DNA of 64,000 nt from CAVUMR01 sp963742715 (GCA_963742715.1 CAVUMR010000002.1:1116001-1180000); one strand, 5' to 3'; shown: positions 16,223-25,999, numbered from the stretch's first letter. Notes: generated from the letters alone by a model not told the origin. Numbers and translations: made by a program.

Positions 16223-17497
16223 CTATCCGATCCGCTGGCGGGCGCCGAGGATTCCGCTCGGACGCACGAGAAGGACGAGGATCAGTACGAGCAGTGCCCC
16301 GGCGTTCTTCAGGTCGCCGGGGAGGACCATCGACGAGATCTGGATGAACACGCCGATGACCACACTGCCGAGCAGCGCGCCGTACGCGGTGCCGAGCCCG
16401 CCGAGCGTGACACCGGCGAACATCAGCAGCAGCAGGTTGAAGCCCATGTCGTAGCGCAGATTCACGGTCCAGCCGAGGATCACTCCGCCGAGGCCGGCCA
16501 GCCCGCCGCCGAGCATCCAGACGAACAGGATGACCCGCTCGACGTTGATGCCGCTGGAGGCGGCCAGGTCGCGGTTGTCCGCGACCGCCCGCATCGCCTT
16601 GCCGACCCGGGTGAGCTGCAGCATCACCGCGACCCCGACGAGTACGACCAGGCAGATCGCCATCGCGATCAGGTCGCGTGGCGTGACGCTGATCTTCCCG
16701 ATGCTGATCGCGGTCTGGGCGCCCACCCGGTACGACTGGGTGTCGCCGCCGACCAGCAGGAGCAGCAGGTACCGCAGCGCGAGTCCCAACCCGATGGACA
16801 CCACGAGCTGGGCGATCAGTCCGGACCGGCGCCTGCGCAGCGGCCGCCAGACCGCCAGGTCGTTCAGCGCGCCCACGATCAGCCCACCGACGATCGCGAG
16901 CAGTGCGGCCGGGATCAACGGGAGGCCGAGGGTGACGTTGCACCACAGGGCGATGAATGCCCCGGCGGTGACGAGTTCGCCGTGCGCGAAGTTGGTCAGC
17001 CCGGTGGTACCGAAGATCAGGCTCAGTCCGATCGCGGCGATCGCGATGATCAGACCCAGCCGCAGCCCGTCCACGCCGAGCTGCAGGATCCGGTCCAACG
17101 TGCTCGGGCCGGTGTCCTCGGCACCGCCGTTGGACAGCTGGAAGATCACTCCCCGGAACCGTCCGGGCAGGATCTGGACCTGCTGGGGATTCTTGATCCC
17201 GGCGGCCAGCTCGATGCCGTCAGGCAGGCTCGACTTGTCCAGCTCGACCTTGTACGCGCCCGGACCGGGGAGATCGACGCTCCACTGGCCGTTGGCGTTC
17301 GAGGTCGCCTTGCCCACCTCGGTGCCGTCCTGGCCGGTGACCGTCACGGTCACTCCGGAGACGAACTCGTTGGTCTGGATCACCCGCAACGTTCCGGTAA
17401 CGGACTCGCCTTCGGCCTGCGCCGGCGAGGCTAGTCCGAGCAGCAATAGCGCGGTGGCAGTGCTCGCAACCGCGACTATGCGGTGTAACCAGCGCAC
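16223..17497 (-). CDS. livH: Branched-chain amino-acid ABC transporter permease LivH with N-terminal exported Ig-like domain
   Basis: A 424-aa permease, about 130 residues longer than classic LivH. Residues 1-28 form a cleavable-looking signal peptide (ATALLLLGLASPAQA). Residues about 30-120 look like a carboxypeptidase-regulatory/CnaB-type beta sandwich (VTGTLRVIQT, VTVTVTGQDGTEVGKATSNA, GQWSVDLPGPGAYKVELD). The LivH core starts near residue 130 (LRLGLIIAIAAIGLSLIFGTTGLTNFAHGE) and keeps the EAA loop TRVGKAMRAVADNRDLAASSGIN. GTG 17497 is the start. It is first in the livHMGF operon, divergent from polA. The extra domain should sit outside the membrane, where it might help dock the binding protein (inference). 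Confidence 0.93.
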   Translation of the reverse strand: MRWLHRIVAVASTATALLLLGLASPAQAEGESVTGTLRVIQTNEFVSGVTVTVTGQDGTEVGKATSNANGQWSVDLPGPGAYKVELDKSSLPDGIELAAGIKNPQQVQILPGRFRGVIFQLSNGGAEDTGPSTLDRILQLGVDGLRLGLIIAIAAIGLSLIFGTTGLTNFAHGELVTAGAFIALWCNVTLGLPLIPAALLAIVGGLIVGALNDLAVWRPLRRRRSGLIAQLVVSIGLGLALRYLLLLLVGGDTQSYRVGAQTAISIGKISVTPRDLIAMAICLVVLVGVAVMLQLTRVGKAMRAVADNRDLAASSGINVERVILFVWMLGGGLAGLGGVILGWTVNLRYDMGFNLLLLMFAGVTLGGLGTAYGALLGSVVIGVFIQISSMVLPGDLKNAGALLVLILVLLVRPSGILGARQRIG

Positions 17498-17681
17498 ATC
17501 AGCTCCCTCGTGCGGGTGATTCCGTTCACAGCGTGCCGCACCTTAGCCGACCCGCGGCATCGGCCGGGAGTCCGGAGTGATCGCCGCGTGTCGCCTGCCG
17601 ATCATGGGCGACTCTACGGGTCGCCGCGCCGGCACCCGGCGGCGCCGGATCTGTCACAGCCCCGGACTAGAGTTCCTGGAC

Positions 17682-20552
17682 GTGACCGGGGTGACCGCAT
17701 CGACCGACAAGCCCGCCGACGGCTCCACGACGTCGACGGATCCGGCAGGGCCGACCGAGCCTCCAGCCACCGAACCGCCAGCCACCGAACCGCCGGCCGC
17801 CGAACCGCTGGCCACTGTGCCGCCGGCCGAGGTTCAGCCGGCCGTGGCTGACGCGGCGCCGGGTGAGCCGGTCGGGCGGCTGCTCCTGCTGGACGGGCAT
17901 TCGCTGGCATACCGGGCCTTCTTCGCCCTGCCGGTGGAGAACTTCTCCACCACGACCGGCCAGCCCACCAACGCGGTCTACGGATTCACCTCCATGTTGA
18001 TCAACGTGCTGCGGGACGAGCGGCCGACCCACATCGCGGTCGCGTTCGACGTCTCCCGGCGGTCGTTCCGCAACGAGCGCTACGCGGAGTACAAAGCCGG
18101 CCGGTCCGAGACCCCCGCCCCGTTCAAGGGCCAGGTGAGCCTGATCGAGGAGGTCCTGGCCGCGCTGCACATCCCGACCGTCAGCCGGGAGGGGTACGAA
18201 GCCGACGACGTGATCGCCACGCTCTCCACCCAGGCCCACGCCGCCGGCTTCGACGTACTGATCTGCTCCGGCGACCGGGACGCGTTCCAACTCGTCGAGA
18301 ACACGGTCACCGTGCTCTATCCGATCAGGGGCGTGTCCGAACTGACCCGGATGACCCCGGACGCGGTGCAGGCGCGGTACGGCGTGTCCCCGCAGCGGTA
18401 CTGCGACCTGGCCGCGCTGGTCGGCGAGACCAGCGACAACCTGATCGGGGTACCGGGGGTCGGCCCCAAGACCGCGGCGAAGTGGATCAACCAGTACGGC
18501 AACCTCGGCGGCATCGTCGAGCACGTGGACGAGATCAAGGGCAAGGCCGGCGACAGCCTCCGCGAGCACCTGGCCGCCGTACTGCGCAACGCCGACCTCA
18601 ACTGCCTGGTACGCGATCTCGAACTGCCGCTGCGACCGGCGGACCTGCGCTGGAACGGCTGGGACCGGGACGCCGTACATCAGGTGTTCGACACGCTGGA
18701 GTTCCGTGTCCTGCGGGACCGGCTCTACCAGTACCTGCAGCCCAACGAGCCGGAGGCCGAGGCCGGGTTCGACATCGACGGCACCGTCCTGTCCACCGGT
18801 CAGGTGGCCGGCTGGCTCGCCGAGCACGTCACCCCGGGGCAGCGCACCGGGGTGGCGGTGGCCGGCACGTTCGGGCGGGGTGCCGGCAACCTCACCGGGG
18901 TCGCGATCGCCACCGCGGACGGGCCGGCCGGCTGGTTCGATCCGACCGCGCTCGACCCTGCCGACGAAGCGGCGGTCGCCGGCTGGCTGGCCGACCCGGA
19001 CCGGCCCAAGGTGCTGCACGACGCGAAGCCGGCCCTGCTGGCCATGCGGGCCCGGGGCTGGAACCTCGCCGGCCTGGCCAGCGACACCGCGTTGACCGCA
19101 TATCTGGTGCGGCCGGACCAGCGCAGCTACGACCTCGCCGATCTCGCCGTGCGCTACCTGCAGCGCGAGTTGCGCGCCGACGAGCAGCCCGACGGCCAGC
19201 TCACCCTGGACGGGGTGGGCGGGGAGGACGGCATCGAGCAGCAGCTCATGCTGCGCGCCCGGGCCACTCTGGACCTGGCGGTCGCCCTGGCGGAGGAGCT
19301 CGAGGAGCACGCCGGGACCGCGCTGCTGGCCGACATCGAGTTGCCGCTGACCGCCGTACTGGCCGACATGGAGCAGGCCGGCATCGCCGCCGACACCGAC
19401 TACCTGTCCGGCTTGGAGGCGCACTTCGCCGGCGAGGTGAAGGCGGCCGCTCAGGCGGCGTACGACGTGGTCGGGCGGGAGTTCAACCTCGGCTCGCCCA
19501 AGCAGCTCCAGCAGATCCTGTTCGAGGAGCTGGGACTGCCCAAGACGAAGCGGATCAAGACGGGGTACACCACCGACGCGGACGCGCTGCAGGGGCTGTA
19601 CGTGACCACCGGTCATCCGGTGCTCGAGCACCTGCTCCGGCACCGGGACGTGGCCCGGCTCAAGTCGACCGTGGACGGACTGCTCAAGTCGACCAGCGAG
19701 GACGGGCGGATCCACACCACGTTCAACCAGACGGTCGCGGCCACCGGCCGACTGTCGTCCACCGACCCCAACCTGCAGAACATCCCGATCCGGACCGAGG
19801 AGGGCCGGCGGATCCGCCGGGCCTTCATCGTCGACGAGCGCCCCGAGCTGGCATATGACTGCCTGCTCACCGCCGACTACAGCCAGATCGAGATGCGGAT
19901 CATGGCGCACCTGTCCCAGGACGCGGCCCTGATCGAGGCGTTCCAGTCCGGCTTCGACTTCCACGCCGCGACCGCGGCCCGGGTGTTCGGGGTGGACGCG
20001 GCCACGGTCACCGGCGAGCAGCGGCGGCGGATCAAGGCGATGAACTACGGCCTGGCGTACGGGCTGTCCGCGTACGGGCTGGCCCAGCAGCTCGGCATCG
20101 CGCCGGACGAGGCGCGCGGCCTGATGGTCGAGTACTTCGAGCGGTTCGGCGGGGTGCGCGACTACCTGCGCTCGGTGGTCGACCAGGCCCGACGGGACGG
20201 GTACACCGAGACCATGCTCGGTCGCCGGCGGTACCTGCCGGATCTGGTCAGCGACAACCGCCAGCGGCGCGAGATGGCCGAGCGGATGGCACTCAACGCG
20301 CCGATCCAGGGCTCCGCGGCGGACATCATCAAGATCGCGATGCTTCGGGTACACCCGGCGCTGACCGATGCCGGGCTGCGCTCCCGGATGCTCCTGCAGG
20401 TACACGACGAGCTCGTGTTCGAGGTGGCGCCGGGGGAGCGGGAGCAGGTCGAGGCAGTCGTACGCGCCGAGATGTGCGGTGCCTATCCCCTGCTCGTACC
20501 GCTCGACGTGAGCGTCGGCGTCGGCCGCGACTGGGACGCCGCCGGTCACTGA
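17682..20552 (+). CDS. polA: DNA polymerase I
   Basis: A 956-aa repair and Okazaki-fragment polymerase. After a Pro/Glu/Ala/Thr-rich N-terminal extension of about 60 residues with a short PPATE repeat comes the 5' nuclease domain (from GRLLLLDGHSLAYRAFF, about 64-340). The central 3'-5' exonuclease-like domain lacks the DxE proofreading motif, so proofreading is probably absent, as in mycobacterial and Taq enzymes. The polymerase domain has motif A DYSQIEMR (catalytic Asp732), motif B RRRIKAMNYGLAYG and motif C VHDELVFEV (Asp909). GTG 17682 is chosen; GTG 17691 is equally possible and starts further upstream would add unlikely sequence. Confidence 0.97.
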   Translation: MTGVTASTDKPADGSTTSTDPAGPTEPPATEPPATEPPAAEPLATVPPAEVQPAVADAAPGEPVGRLLLLDGHSLAYRAFFALPVENFSTTTGQPTNAVYGFTSMLINVLRDERPTHIAVAFDVSRRSFRNERYAEYKAGRSETPAPFKGQVSLIEEVLAALHIPTVSREGYEADDVIATLSTQAHAAGFDVLICSGDRDAFQLVENTVTVLYPIRGVSELTRMTPDAVQARYGVSPQRYCDLAALVGETSDNLIGVPGVGPKTAAKWINQYGNLGGIVEHVDEIKGKAGDSLREHLAAVLRNADLNCLVRDLELPLRPADLRWNGWDRDAVHQVFDTLEFRVLRDRLYQYLQPNEPEAEAGFDIDGTVLSTGQVAGWLAEHVTPGQRTGVAVAGTFGRGAGNLTGVAIATADGPAGWFDPTALDPADEAAVAGWLADPDRPKVLHDAKPALLAMRARGWNLAGLASDTALTAYLVRPDQRSYDLADLAVRYLQRELRADEQPDGQLTLDGVGGEDGIEQQLMLRARATLDLAVALAEELEEHAGTALLADIELPLTAVLADMEQAGIAADTDYLSGLEAHFAGEVKAAAQAAYDVVGREFNLGSPKQLQQILFEELGLPKTKRIKTGYTTDADALQGLYVTTGHPVLEHLLRHRDVARLKSTVDGLLKSTSEDGRIHTTFNQTVAATGRLSSTDPNLQNIPIRTEEGRRIRRAFIVDERPELAYDCLLTADYSQIEMRIMAHLSQDAALIEAFQSGFDFHAATAARVFGVDAATVTGEQRRRIKAMNYGLAYGLSAYGLAQQLGIAPDEARGLMVEYFERFGGVRDYLRSVVDQARRDGYTETMLGRRRYLPDLVSDNRQRREMAERMALNAPIQGSAADIIKIAMLRVHPALTDAGLRSRMLLQVHDELVFEVAPGEREQVEAVVRAEMCGAYPLLVPLDVSVGVGRDWDAAGH

Positions 20553-20690
20553 CGCCGACCGGTCCGCCGGGTTGCGCACTGGTTGGCGTAACTTTCGCCG
20601 CCTTGGGGTAGCTGTGCAACAGCCACCGTGCTTCCGCGGTGGCCGCGTGGCGGGCCGCGGGGAGCCTGCCGGTCCCCCAGGAGGCTGAAG

Positions 20691-22331
20691 GTGACATCGA
20701 CCGCCGAACGGTCCGACAAGGCGCCTGGTCGGCACTTCAGACGTGACATCGGACGGATCGGGCTGCTGTTCACCGGCGTCGGTTCGATCATCGGCTCCGG
20801 CTGGCTGTTCGGCGCGCTGAACGCGAGCCAGCAGGCCGGGCCGGCCGCGATCTTCTCCTGGCTGATCGCCGGCGTGATGATCATGCTGATCGGCCTCACC
20901 TACGCCGAACTCGGCACGATGTTCCCGGTCACCGGCGGGGTGGTGCGCTTCCCGCACTACACGTTCGGCGGTTTCGCGAGCTACACGATGGGGTGGATCA
21001 CCTGGCTGGCGGCGGCGGTGGTCGCGCCGATCGAGGTCGAGGGCACCCTGCAGTACGCCACCAAGTACTACGAGTTCACCGACAAGCACACGGTGGCCGG
21101 CGAGGTGGTACACACGCTCACCCCGGCCGGGTACGTGGCCGCGGTGATCCTGATGGCGATCTACTGCGTCATCAACGTCATCGGGGTCCGGTTCTTCACC
21201 CAGATCAACAACGCGTTGGTGTGGTGGAAGCTGGCCATCATCGTGCTGGTGATCGTGGCGCTGGTGGTCACCGCGTTCCACGCCGCCAACTTCTCCAGTC
21301 ACGGTTTCGCGCCGTCCGGGGCGCACGGGATGTTCACCGCGATCTCCACCGCCGGCATCACGTTCTCGTACCTCGGTTTCCGGCAGGGCATCGAACTGGC
21401 CGGGGAGTCGAACAACCCGCGTCGCAACGTGCCGTTCGCGGTGGTCGGGGCGATCGGCCTCACCATCGTCATCTACGTAGCGCTGCAGATCGCCTTCCTC
21501 GGCGCGGTACAGCCCGGTGACCTGGACAAGTCCGGCGGCTGGGCCGGGCTCGAGTTCGCCGACGACTTCGGTCCGCTCGCCGCGATCGCGACCATCCTGG
21601 GCCTGACCTGGCTGGCGGTCCTGCTGTACATCGACGCGATCGTGTCGCCCGGCGACACCGGCCTGATCTACACGGCGGTGACCAGCCGACTCGGTTACGC
21701 GATGGCCCGCAACGGGAACGCGCCGCGGGCGCTGGGCAAGATGACCCACACCGGCGTGCCCTGGGTGGCGACGATCATCTCGTTCGTCGTCGGGTTGTTC
21801 GTCTTCCTACCGTTCCCGAGCTGGCAGCAACTGGTCGGGTTGGTGACGTCGGCGACGGTGCTGTCGTTCGGTTCCGGACCGCTGGTGTTCGCCGCGCTGC
21901 GCCGGGAACTGCCGGATCACGAACGCGGCTTCCGGCTGCCGGGTGGCGACATCATCCCGTTCCTGGCGTTCTTCTCGTCGAACATGATCGTGTACTGGGC
22001 CGGCTGGACGACCAACTGGAAGTTCTTCGTGGCGATCCTGATCGGCCTGGTCATGCTCGGCATCTTCAAGCTGACCGGCTCGGTCCACCTGCCGCACATG
22101 GAGTGGCGGGCCGGATCCTGGGTCGTACCGTGGCTCGCCGGCCTCGCGTTGATCAGCTACCTGAGCGACTACGACGGCATCGGCGTGATCGGTCTGGGCT
22201 GGGGCTTCCTGGTGAACCTGGTGTGGAGCGCGGTCATCTACGCGATGGCCATCAAGGTCCGGCTGCCCGGGTCCCGGGTGCGCGAGATCATCGACAACAC
22301 CCCGCACGACGAGGTCGAGGTCACGGCGTAG
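20691..22331 (+). CDS. APC-superfamily amino acid/polyamine permease
   Basis: A 546-aa membrane transporter with about 12-14 hydrophobic segments. TM1 has the unwound substrate motif GVGSIIGSGWLFGAL, and TM6 carries AGITFSYLGFRQGIELAGES, both typical of APC permeases. GTG 20691 follows AGGAGG (20679-20684) with good spacing, which decides the start. The C-terminal tail is short and acidic (EIIDNTPHDEVEV). It stands 138 bp after polA on the same strand. The substrate is not predictable; it may be a branched or aromatic amino acid. Confidence 0.92.
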   Translation: MTSTAERSDKAPGRHFRRDIGRIGLLFTGVGSIIGSGWLFGALNASQQAGPAAIFSWLIAGVMIMLIGLTYAELGTMFPVTGGVVRFPHYTFGGFASYTMGWITWLAAAVVAPIEVEGTLQYATKYYEFTDKHTVAGEVVHTLTPAGYVAAVILMAIYCVINVIGVRFFTQINNALVWWKLAIIVLVIVALVVTAFHAANFSSHGFAPSGAHGMFTAISTAGITFSYLGFRQGIELAGESNNPRRNVPFAVVGAIGLTIVIYVALQIAFLGAVQPGDLDKSGGWAGLEFADDFGPLAAIATILGLTWLAVLLYIDAIVSPGDTGLIYTAVTSRLGYAMARNGNAPRALGKMTHTGVPWVATIISFVVGLFVFLPFPSWQQLVGLVTSATVLSFGSGPLVFAALRRELPDHERGFRLPGGDIIPFLAFFSSNMIVYWAGWTTNWKFFVAILIGLVMLGIFKLTGSVHLPHMEWRAGSWVVPWLAGLALISYLSDYDGIGVIGLGWGFLVNLVWSAVIYAMAIKVRLPGSRVREIIDNTPHDEVEVTA

Positions 22332-22369
22332 CGGCACGGCGGAGCGGCGGCCGGACTACTGGCCGCCGC

Positions 22370-23197
22370 TCAACGCTGCTCGACCAGCGATCTCGTCAGG
22401 TACACGAGCGTGATGAACGTCCGGTACAGCCGGAGCGGATCGTCGTCGACGATGGTCACGGTGCGGTCGGCACCCCGTTCGACGCCCCGGATCCAGCTCG
22501 CCTGCTCGGCCATGTCCGGGCTCAGGAAGTCGACTTCGAGGGTCGCCGGCAGGTCGATCGCCGGGGGACTCATGGCGTCGAGCCGGCGCAGCGCGGCGGT
22601 CACGCCGTCCCGGATCCGGTCACGGGCGACGGTCGGGTGCAGGCTCCGCGCGGCGAACCGGTTGTGCGACTCCTTGACCACGATCGCGCTGATGCCCGGG
22701 CAGAACGGCTCGGCCTCCGGCCCGACGTACTGGTCCCCGGTGATGGCCGCGACCGGCACCCCATGGTGCTGCGCGACCAGCGCGTTGATGCCGGCTTCGC
22801 CGGTCACGGTGCCGGCCAGCCGTACCTCGGTGATCGCGCGCGGGTTGTACGTGTGGGACAGCGTCCCGGCGGTGCCGATCGCCGCGTGGTAGCCGATGAA
22901 CAGCACCGCGTCGTACGACGGGTCCAGGCCCTGCATCATGTACCAGGGCTTGTACCGGCCGGACAGGTACGACGCCGTACCGGCCAGCTCGTCCGGCGCC
23001 AGGTTCTGCATGATCGAGTGGGCGTCGTTGACGCAGAGGTCGGTGGCGCCGGCGGCGAGCGCGCCCTCGATCGCCGCGTTCACCTCACCGGTCAGCAGCC
23101 GCCGGCCGAGGTCGTAGTCGCGGCCGCCGGCGATGCACTGCTCCCAGTCGACGATGCCGGCGACACCCTCCATGTCCACCGAGATGTAGACCTTCAC
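22370..23197 (-). CDS. M55-family D-aminopeptidase, DppA type
   Basis: A 275-aa zinc peptidase of family M55, whose known member B. subtilis DppA cleaves D-Ala-D-Ala and similar D-peptides. All expected metal or active-site positions are in place: Asp8 and Glu10 in ISVDMEGVAG, His60 in VNDAHS, His104 in IGYHA, and the conserved Glu at 134 in VTGEAG. GTG 23197 (MKVYISVDMEG) fits the family start exactly and overlaps the upstream methyltransferase stop by 4 bp, so they are co-translated. No signal peptide, so cytosolic. It could act on cell-wall D-peptides. Confidence 0.93.
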   Translation of the reverse strand: MKVYISVDMEGVAGIVDWEQCIAGGRDYDLGRRLLTGEVNAAIEGALAAGATDLCVNDAHSIMQNLAPDELAGTASYLSGRYKPWYMMQGLDPSYDAVLFIGYHAAIGTAGTLSHTYNPRAITEVRLAGTVTGEAGINALVAQHHGVPVAAITGDQYVGPEAEPFCPGISAIVVKESHNRFAARSLHPTVARDRIRDGVTAALRRLDAMSPPAIDLPATLEVDFLSPDMAEQASWIRGVERGADRTVTIVDDDPLRLYRTFITLVYLTRSLVEQR

Positions 23198-24075
23198 GGC
23201 GTCTGCTCCGGAAGCCGGGCGACGAAGATCGCGGTACCGGGGAAGATCCGCCCGCGCCGCGGGCTCCACTGCCCCCAGATCTGCTCGTGCCCGTCCGGCC
23301 ACTCCGGCTCGATCAGGTCGTCCAGTACGAAACCGGCCGCGACCAGTTCCCGGATCCGGTCGCCGAGGGTGCGGTGGTGTTCGACATACCGGGCCTGCCC
23401 GTCGGAGTCGTACTCGACGTAGGCGCTGCGGTCGAAGTACGAGTGCACCGCGATCAGGCCCGGGTCGCCTGGGTCATCCAAGAAGATCCAGCGCATCGGA
23501 TGGGTGACCGAGAAGACCCACCGGCCGCCCGGTCGCAGTACCCGCGCGACCTCTCGCATCAACCGGCCCGAGTCCGCCACGAACGGGACCGCGCCGAACG
23601 CCGTACACGCGAGGTCGAAACTGCCGTCGGCGAACGGCAGCGCCTCGGCGTCGGCCTGGAGCAGCGGTACCGTCACCCCGGTCTGTTCCGCCCCGCGCAC
23701 CGCGTGTCGCAGCATGCCGGCGGACAGGTCCATGCCGACCACCTCGGCGCCCTGACCGGCGAGCCACCGGGTGCTGGCCGCCGCGCCGCAGCCGACCTCC
23801 AGAATCCGCCGGCCGGAGACCTTTCCGAGCAGGTGGACACCCGCCTCGCGGAGCCCTTCCGGACACCAGACGAAGTCGGCGTCGCCGAGGAAGTGGCCGT
23901 GCTCAGACTGGTACGCGTCGGCGTCAGCGTCCCACCAGTGCCGGCTGGCCCGCCGGCTGGCGTCGCTGTCGGCCTCGTGGCGGGCGACCCGGATCGCGCC
24001 GGCGGGCGGCTCGGCGGCCGCCTCTGGAAGTACGTCGGATACCGCGGGCCGGGGCTCGGACAGGAAATCGGTCAT
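23194..24075 (-). CDS. SAM-dependent class I methyltransferase
   Basis: A 293-aa methyltransferase of the Methyltransf_11/25 type. Motif I is ILEVGCGAAASTRWLAGQG, then MDLSAGML, LLQADAEALPFADGSFD and VLRPGGRWVFSVTHPM. The first 60 residues are charged and unlike the core. Similar proteins sit near rpsA/polA in many actinomycetes, but the substrate is unknown. ATG 24075 is clear. It is divergent from rpsA and overlaps the M55 peptidase gene at its end. Confidence 0.9.
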   Translation of the reverse strand: MTDFLSEPRPAVSDVLPEAAAEPPAGAIRVARHEADSDASRRASRHWWDADADAYQSEHGHFLGDADFVWCPEGLREAGVHLLGKVSGRRILEVGCGAAASTRWLAGQGAEVVGMDLSAGMLRHAVRGAEQTGVTVPLLQADAEALPFADGSFDLACTAFGAVPFVADSGRLMREVARVLRPGGRWVFSVTHPMRWIFLDDPGDPGLIAVHSYFDRSAYVEYDSDGQARYVEHHRTLGDRIRELVAAGFVLDDLIEPEWPDGHEQIWGQWSPRRGRIFPGTAIFVARLPEQTP

Positions 24076-24420
24076 CAGCTGCCTGGTTCGAAGTGGGCGT
24101 CGACCGGCAGTCTCTCAGCCGATGGCATGATCAGCAGCGGGTACCCAGACGGGAACGTTCCGCTCACCCGCGGCGATTGCGCCGCTACCAACGGCCCGTG
24201 CCGGAATTGATCGAGCCGCTGGCGGGGGAGGGTTGGACCATGTGGTATTACGCACGGTACGCTAGTCGACGCGCTTGGAGTCCTGCGTGCCTCGGCAGGG
24301 AGTAGGAGCGCCTTCGTTCGTAACGCTGACACGTCCGCACCCGGACCGTGTGCGGATTTGCGGACAGGCTTCAGCGCGCAAGGTTCCAGCCGACAACCCA
24401 CTAGCGGAGCAAACGCCCAG
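24076..24420. other. Intergenic region between methyltransferase gene and rpsA (345 bp)
   Basis: Divergent promoter region. It holds a candidate sigma-70-type promoter for rpsA (24233-24263), leaving an untranslated leader of roughly 150 nt before the rpsA ATG. No convincing gene is seen. Confidence 0.6.
24233..24263 (+). promoter_or_regulatory. Candidate rpsA promoter
   Basis: TTGGAC (24233-24238) and TACGCT (24258-24263) are separated by 19 bp in a locally AT-richer stretch upstream of rpsA. The match to actinobacterial housekeeping promoters is fair and the spacing slightly long; no experimental start is known. Confidence 0.4.
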
Positions 24421-25944
24421 ATGACGAGCAGCATCGAGGCCACCTCGAGCACCGCCGCCCCAGCCAGCCCGAGCGGCACCAGGGTCACCATCGACGACAT
24501 CGGCTCCGAGGACGCCTTCCTCGCCGCGATCGATGAGACCATCAAGTACTTCAATGACGGCGACATCGTGGAAGGTACCGTCGTCAAGGTCGACCGGGAC
24601 GAGGTCCTGCTCGATATCGGCTACAAGACCGAGGGCGTTATCCCCTCGCGCGAGTTGTCCATCAAGCACGACGTGGACCCGCACGAGGTGGTGTCGGTCG
24701 GTGACCACATCGAGGCCCTGGTTCTCCAGAAGGAGGACAAGGAGGGTCGGCTGATCCTGTCCAAGAAGCGCGCGCAGTACGAGCGCGCCTGGGGCACGAT
24801 CGAGCGGCTCAAGGAGGAGGACGGCGTCGTTCGCGGCACCGTCATCGAGGTGGTCAAGGGCGGCCTCATCCTCGACATCGGGCTCCGTGGCTTCCTGCCC
24901 GCCTCGCTGGTCGAGATGCGCCGGGTTCGCGATCTCCAGCCGTATGTCGGCCGCGAGCTCGAGGCGAAGATCATCGAGCTGGACAAGAACCGCAACAACG
25001 TGGTGCTGTCCCGCCGCGCCTGGCTCGAGCAGACCCAGTCCGAGGTCCGCACCGAGTTCCTCAACAAGCTCGCCAAGGGCCAGGTCCGCAAGGGCGTCGT
25101 GTCGAGCATCGTCAACTTCGGCGCGTTCGTCGATCTCGGCGGTGTGGACGGCCTGGTGCACGTCTCCGAGCTGTCCTGGAAGCACATCGACCACCCCAGC
25201 GAGGTCGTCGAGGTGGGCCAGGAGGTCGAGGTCGAGGTGCTCGACGTGGACCTGGAGCGCGAGCGCGTGTCGCTGTCGCTCAAGGCCACCCAGGAGGATC
25301 CGTGGCGGCAGTTCGCCCGGACCCACCAGATCGGCCAGATCGTGCCGGGCAAGGTCACCAAGCTGGTCCCGTTCGGCGCGTTCGTCCGGGTGGACGACGG
25401 CATCGAGGGCCTGGTGCACATCTCCGAGCTGGCCGAGCGCCACGTGGAGATCCCGGAGCAGGTCGTACAGGTCGGCAACGACGTGATGGTCAAGGTCATC
25501 GACATCGACCTGGAGCGCCGGCGCATCTCGCTGTCGCTCAAGCAGGCCAACGAGGGCTTCGTGGAGGGCGACGAGCACTTCGACCCGACCCTCTACGGCA
25601 TGTCGGCCAGCTACGACGAGCAGGGCAACTACATCTATCCCGACGGTTTCGACCCGGCGACCGGCGAGTGGCTCGAGGGCTACGACGAGGCGCGCGAGAC
25701 CTGGGAGAAGGAGTACGCCGAGGCTCGCACCCGGTACGAGCAGCACGTGAAGCAGGTCAAGGACTCGCGGATCGCGGACGCCGCTGCCGCCGAGGCGCCG
25801 GCTCCCGCTACCAGCAGCTCGACCTCGACCAGCAGTTCCAGCAGCAGTAGTGCTCCGTCCGCTCCGCAGGAGCCGGCAGGCACGCTCGCCACGGACGAGG
25901 CACTGGCCGCGCTGCGGGAGAAGCTGGCCGGCGGCAAGAGCTGA
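24421..25944 (+). CDS. rpsA: 30S ribosomal protein S1
   Basis: A 507-aa RNA-binding ribosomal protein that helps mRNA loading. Four S1 (OB-fold) repeats are visible at roughly residues 47-117, 134-200, 218-288 and 305-375, with recurring blocks such as GVVSSIVNFGAFVDLGGVDGLVHVSELSW and VPGKVTKLVPFGAFVRVDDGIEGLVHISEL in repeats 3 and 4. Four repeats is the usual actinobacterial number (E. coli has six). The C-terminal tail is Ser/Ala-rich and then charged. ATG 24421 is used; codon use is more uniform and GTAC-poor than in neighbours, as expected of a highly expressed gene. Confidence 0.97.
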   Translation: MTSSIEATSSTAAPASPSGTRVTIDDIGSEDAFLAAIDETIKYFNDGDIVEGTVVKVDRDEVLLDIGYKTEGVIPSRELSIKHDVDPHEVVSVGDHIEALVLQKEDKEGRLILSKKRAQYERAWGTIERLKEEDGVVRGTVIEVVKGGLILDIGLRGFLPASLVEMRRVRDLQPYVGRELEAKIIELDKNRNNVVLSRRAWLEQTQSEVRTEFLNKLAKGQVRKGVVSSIVNFGAFVDLGGVDGLVHVSELSWKHIDHPSEVVEVGQEVEVEVLDVDLERERVSLSLKATQEDPWRQFARTHQIGQIVPGKVTKLVPFGAFVRVDDGIEGLVHISELAERHVEIPEQVVQVGNDVMVKVIDIDLERRRISLSLKQANEGFVEGDEHFDPTLYGMSASYDEQGNYIYPDGFDPATGEWLEGYDEARETWEKEYAEARTRYEQHVKQVKDSRIADAAAAEAPAPATSSSTSTSSSSSSSAPSAPQEPAGTLATDEALAALREKLAGGKS

Positions 25945-25999
25945 CAAAGCCTGAGCGGGTCGCCGCGAGGTAGCCCGCCAGGTCGCATTGAACGACAGA

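Noticed and set aside
17667..21749. A 1360-codon open frame on the minus strand opposite polA and the permease
   Set aside because: Arg/Gly/Asp/Val-rich, antisense to unmistakable polA motifs; a codon-bias shadow.
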